Source: Phycisphaerales bacterium
GTDB taxonomy: Bacteria; Planctomycetota; Phycisphaerae; UBA1845; UTPLA1
Assembly (NCBI GenBank): GCA_020639075.1
Contig: JACKHI010000001.1
Span: 3,038,001 to 3,102,000 of the forward strand
Length of the DNA stretch: 64,000 nt
Reading direction: 5' to 3'
This document shows positions 60,837 to 64,000 of the stretch, piece by piece; the stretch's first letter is position 1, and each line of letters opens with the position of its first letter. The notes under the pieces are model-generated. The model was not told the origin of the DNA. It made no database searches and worked only from the letters and a program-made list of their open reading frames with translations. The translations under genes and the position numbers were made by a program.

Positions 60837-61883
60837 ATGACACCAGCGCGGAAAATCCGCCTGACCAGCTACGCCAATTGCGCTGGTTGAGCCGGCAAGC
60901 TCCCTGTGGAGTCGATGGTGCAGGTACTGCGCCAATTGCCGAAGCCCAGCCATCCGGACCTGCTGGTCGGACACGAGCACTTTGACGACGCAGGCGTCTA
61001 TCGCCTGGACAGCCATACCGCGCTCGTTCAGACGCTCGATTTCTTCCCACCGCTCGTGGATGATCCGTACACGTTCGGTCGGATCGCCGCGACCAATGCG
61101 CTCTCGGATGTCTATGCGATGGGCGGCGAACCGATGACGGCGATGAACATCGTCGGTTTCCCCGACAAGGACCTCCCGATGGAGATCCTCGGCGACATTC
61201 TTCGCGGCGGCGCCGAACGCGTCGCTGCCGCCGGCGCCGTCATCGTCGGCGGTCACAGCGTTCGCGACGCCGAAGTGAAATACGGCCTCAGTGTGACGGG
61301 ACGCGTTCATCCCGATCGCATCATCACCAACGCCGGCGCACGGCCGGGCGACAAGCTCGTCCTGACGAAACCCATCGGCAGCGGCACGCTTACGAGCGCC
61401 GCCAAGGCGGACAAGATCGGCGAACCCGATCTCGCCGAGGCAATCGACGTTATGACGGAATTGAACAAGGCCGCACGCAATGCGATGGTCGCCGCCGGCG
61501 CGATCGGCGCGACGGACATCACGGGCTTCGGCCTCGTCGGCCATGCCTTCGAACTCGCCGACGCGAGTCGCGTCGGCATCCGCATCGAAGCGCACAGCGT
61601 CCCGCTGATGCAGCGCGCCCGCGAATTCGCTGAACAGGGCATCCTGACGCGCGCTCACAAGGGGACGATCGCCTACCTAGGCGACCGCCTGCGCGTGACG
61701 AACATCGACGACGCACTGAAAGGGCTGCTCTGCGACGCCCAAACATCCGGCGGAATGCTCATCTGCATTCCCGCCGATCAGCTCGACGCGCTGATGCAGC
61801 AGATCGACGCATGCGGCGTCCGCTGGTCGGCGATTATCGGCGACGTCGTCGAATCCGACGCGCCGTTTATTGAGCTGTTTTGA
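60837..61883 (+). CDS. selD: Selenide, water dikinase (selenophosphate synthetase), selenocysteine-containing
   Basis: SelD makes selenophosphate from selenide and ATP. Starting at ATG 60837, the frame reads MTPARKIRLTSYANCAG, TGA, AGKLPVESMVQVLRQLPKP and on to the stop at 61883. The in-frame TGA (60888-60890) falls at residue 18, the catalytic Cys/Sec position, followed by the conserved lysine K21. Downstream PDLLVGHEHFDDAGVYRLD, QTLDFFPPLVDDPYTFGRIA, GGHSVRDAEVKYGLSVTG and DITGFGLVGHA are all SelD motifs. So the TGA most likely encodes selenocysteine (348 residues in total). A GTG at 60906 would remove the active site. The second active-site cysteine of E. coli SelD is glycine here. Confidence 0.9.
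60888..60925 (+). promoter_or_regulatory. Candidate bacterial SECIS element in selD
   Basis: Immediately after the TGA the sequence can fold with CTCC (60900-60903) pairing GGAG (60908-60911) around the loop CTGT, at the distance from UGA expected for a SelB-binding hairpin. The stem is short, so the exact structure is uncertain. Confidence 0.4.
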
Positions 61884-61922
61884 CGAAACCCTCCGCAACG
61901 TCTGCGCGCCGCTGACGTTCAT

Positions 61923-62135
61923 AACCGCGACCGTAAGGGAGCCGGGCGCGGACCGCCAATGCATTTCGCAATCGTTCAGATCAACGCCGACTGTTGCGCG
62001 CGATGCCAACGCGACAGGTCAAAGAACCGTGCGTGCAGCACATAACGCATTATCTCCCATTGCACAATCGCACGCTGCAATGAGGTGTCGCGCAAACCCA
62101 CATCGCGCGCCCGGCTTCCTTACGGTCGCGGTTCG
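61923..62135. repeat. Two inverted copies of the CCGTAAGGGAGC repeat around 165 bp
   Basis: AACCGCGACCGTAAGGGAGC at 61923-61942 and CCGGCTTCCTTACGGTCGCG at 62111-62130 are inverted relative to each other. The interior shows no gene. The block lies between selD and the mannosidase gene, which converge. Confidence 0.6.
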
Positions 62136-62167
62136 GTACAAGTCGTCTTCTGCTGCAAATGCGTGAC

Positions 62168-62212
62168 GAACCTAAGAAAAAGGGCGCGCCCCGACGGATC
62201 GAAGCGCGCCCT
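62168..62212 (-). terminator. Rho-independent terminator of the GH38 gene
   Basis: On the minus strand GGGCGCGC, a 14-nt loop and GCGCGCCC are followed by TTTTTCTT. It starts about 26 bp after the stop of the mannosidase gene. Confidence 0.85.
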
Positions 62213-62237
62213 GCACAGCGTCACGCAGCGAGTGGAG

Positions 62238-64000
62238 CTAGTTCGCCGCGTGAATGTCAATTTCAGTAAAGAACGTCCCCATTCCCATGTTCTCCGCGAT
62301 CCACAGCAAATGATGATAGGGGCCGAGCTTGCCGTGCTTGGCACTGATGCTCGACCCGTGGATCTTGCCCTCGCCCAGCTTTCGGCTGTCTACAACGGCG
62401 ATCAGGTCCCAGTCCTTCGTGTCGCCGAACTTGATCTCGGGCGAAGGCATGTCCTTGCCTTTCGCACCCCAGAGCGAGAAGTACTGCGGTGCGCGATTCG
62501 ACACATGCCATGAATACGTGTTGATCCGATCGATCGACACATCCTTGCCCAGATCGCAGAAGAATCGCCCCTCGCTGTCGTACCAGATGCAGCGGCTCGT
62601 GTCGTCATTGTTCTGAGCGACTTGGCCGTCGTTCAGTCGCACGAACTTGCCGTCCTTGACGCCCGACGCGCCGTGCGGTCGCCACTCGCCGCCCTTGATG
62701 TACGGACGAAAGTCCACGCCGTTGCCGGCGCCCTGATCCGCGTAGTCATCTTCGACGGGTGCGCCCATCTTCAGCTTGGCGAAGGAATCCTCGCGATCGA
62801 CATCGACCATGCCGATTGCATCCTTGCCGTCAAACACGACCGGCGGCGGCGCGGGGTATTCATGTCGGAACTCGATCGGCTCGCGATCGCTGAAGTCGTC
62901 GTACAGCGGCGCGGCCGGCGTTACGGCGTCGTTGTCGTTCTTCGCGACAGTCACGGCAAACACGCGGATCTTCGGATCATCCGGCAGCGTGATCGCCTGC
63001 GCGCCATCCGGCAGATCAAAGCCGTATTTGAACAGGTAGCTGAACTGATACGCCTCATTACCGTGCTCGGGATGATGGCGATGCGTTGCGAACCACGCGA
63101 TCTCGTCGCGCTTGATGTAGCCCTTGTCGATCGCCGTCACGTGTCCTTTGCACGTGAAGTCGACCTTCTTGAACTCCTCGTCCCATTCGCGCACATCCCA
63201 CTGGCCCACGAAGCCCGTCCAGCTCTGAACGTGCCAATCGTGTTGCGACTTGCCGATCGTCAACTTCGCGTCCACGTCACCGTCGGCCGCCGCAATCAGA
63301 TACACGCGATTGTACGGACCGCCCGGCAGCTCGATCGTCTGGCCGGAACAGATGACGGCATTATTCGCCTTGGCCGCCGTCGGTCCGAACTGGAATCGAA
63401 TGCCGTCGACCGTCATGCGGTCCGGCAGCATTTCGGCCGGCATCGAACGGCCTTCACTGTCAAACGCGCCGTCGCCGGGCGCCGCGTCCGTCGAGAAGGA
63501 ATCCACGTTGTAGTCCAGCTTGACGACTTTGCCCTTGATCTCATCCATCTGGATGCCGGCCTTCTGTCCCAGCTTGAAGATGAATGTCCGCGGCAGGAAC
63601 GGCGTCATCTCCATCGCGATCTTGCCGTCCGCAATCACCGCATCGCCGATGCGTCGCTCCTGGCCGTCGGCCTCGTAGGCTGCGATGATCGGCGCGCCGA
63701 ATTCGATCTCCGCCGAACCCGACGTGCCCGCGACTTCCTGAACGCGAACGACATAGGCGTCCGAGTCCTCTGCCTTCTTGATAGCGCGAATACCGACATT
63801 CGGCGTCGATGTCTTCGCAAACGCGAACTGACTGCCCAACTTGCCGTCGTGCTTGCTCGCGACAAATGCCCGCAATGGTTGGTTCAGTCGACGTCCCTGC
63901 CACTCGCTCTGACCGGCAACATGATTGCCCGCATGTCCATAGACGGCATAGAGGATGTCGTGCCGGCCCCAGTCCTGGCTGTGCTGATCCATGTAACCGT
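62238..64000 (-). CDS. GH38 alpha-mannosidase, C-terminal part (5' end outside window)
   Basis: The frame is open from the window edge to the stop at 62238, giving about 586 residues. The early part (YGHAGNHVAGQSEWQGRRLN, QPLRAFVASKH, EDSDAYVVRVQEVAG, MTPFLPRTFIFKLGQ) matches the C-terminal beta domains of GH38 alpha-mannosidases, especially WQGRRLNQPLxAF and the PxxxRTFxxKL strand. The catalytic domain lies upstream, outside the window. After it a ~200-residue domain (FRHEYPAPPPVVFDGKD ... FCDLGKDVSIDRINTYSWHV) looks like a discoidin/NPCBM-type module that may bind carbohydrate. An ATG at 63992 is internal. Confidence 0.8.
   Translation of the reverse strand, partial: GYMDQHSQDWGRHDILYAVYGHAGNHVAGQSEWQGRRLNQPLRAFVASKHDGKLGSQFAFAKTSTPNVGIRAIKKAEDSDAYVVRVQEVAGTSGSAEIEFGAPIIAAYEADGQERRIGDAVIADGKIAMEMTPFLPRTFIFKLGQKAGIQMDEIKGKVVKLDYNVDSFSTDAAPGDGAFDSEGRSMPAEMLPDRMTVDGIRFQFGPTAAKANNAVICSGQTIELPGGPYNRVYLIAAADGDVDAKLTIGKSQHDWHVQSWTGFVGQWDVREWDEEFKKVDFTCKGHVTAIDKGYIKRDEIAWFATHRHHPEHGNEAYQFSYLFKYGFDLPDGAQAITLPDDPKIRVFAVTVAKNDNDAVTPAAPLYDDFSDREPIEFRHEYPAPPPVVFDGKDAIGMVDVDREDSFAKLKMGAPVEDDYADQGAGNGVDFRPYIKGGEWRPHGASGVKDGKFVRLNDGQVAQNNDDTSRCIWYDSEGRFFCDLGKDVSIDRINTYSWHVSNRAPQYFSLWGAKGKDMPSPEIKFGDTKDWDLIAVVDSRKLGEGKIHGSSISAKHGKLGPYHHLLWIAENMGMGTFFTEIDIHAAN

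Noticed and set aside
60888..60890. selD as a pseudogene with an early stop
   Set aside because: The TGA is exactly at the Cys/Sec catalytic position and the rest of the gene is intact, so selenocysteine is the better reading.

Overview
The window looks like a chromosome segment from a member of the Planctomycetota, probably class Phycisphaerae. The signs are several proteins carrying the short zinc ribbon CxxCGYxLxGN...CPECG, a giant beta-propeller hybrid histidine kinase, dockerin-like calcium loops in secreted enzymes, and many dispersed palindromic repeats. This is an inference from family knowledge; there is no rRNA gene in the window to confirm it.

Layout. 1-15.7 kb: mostly housekeeping and signalling genes: a truncated CDP-alcohol phosphatidyltransferase, a LOG-family protein, a CX5R phosphatase, DAHP synthase (aroF), a propeller hybrid kinase, a GH16 glucanase, and an mntH-universal stress protein pair. 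Between 3.4 and 5.3 kb lie decayed genes (zinc-ribbon and GlcG/HbpS-like fragments) and palindromic repeats. 16-21 kb is a mobile-element graveyard: an IS110 transposase tail, a complete IS1380-type element with terminal repeats and a 4-bp target duplication, a RAYT (REP-associated transposase) tail, REP-like elements, a tandem repeat, and small hypothetical or immunity-like genes. 21.6-26.1 kb holds an MFS protein, an alpha/beta hydrolase and a GH3-type adenylating enzyme. 26.5-35.3 kb is a co-directional glycan cluster: Gfo/Idh oxidoreductase, DegT aminotransferase, NodB deacetylase, GT2, FAD-dependent amine oxidase-like protein and two GT39-like membrane proteins. Overlapping stops and starts suggest coupled translation across its core. 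35.4-37.3 kb encodes a C69 dipeptidase.

38-49.5 kb is the most striking part. A complete heavy-metal RND efflux operon (PepSY-like protein, TolC-type outer-membrane factor, a 32-residue membrane peptide, adaptor, CusA/CzcA-type pump) and its divergent response regulator/sensor kinase pair, plus an SDR-DUF2867 gene, sit between two inverted copies of a ~320-bp multi-hairpin element. Each copy has 14-bp terminal inverted repeats and similar A-rich direct repeats on both sides. Stems are conserved, loops differ, and at least one stem pair covaries. I regard this as the best candidate for something undescribed.

49.6-64 kb: a hypothetical gene, tRNA-Thr(UGU), an H-NOX-like sensor coupled to a soluble hybrid kinase, a secreted M4 protease, a GT39-like membrane protein, a double zinc-ribbon membrane protein, a CPA1-type antiporter with a TrkA-N domain, a selenoprotein SelD with an in-frame UGA at its active site, and the C-terminal part of a GH38 alpha-mannosidase that runs off the end.
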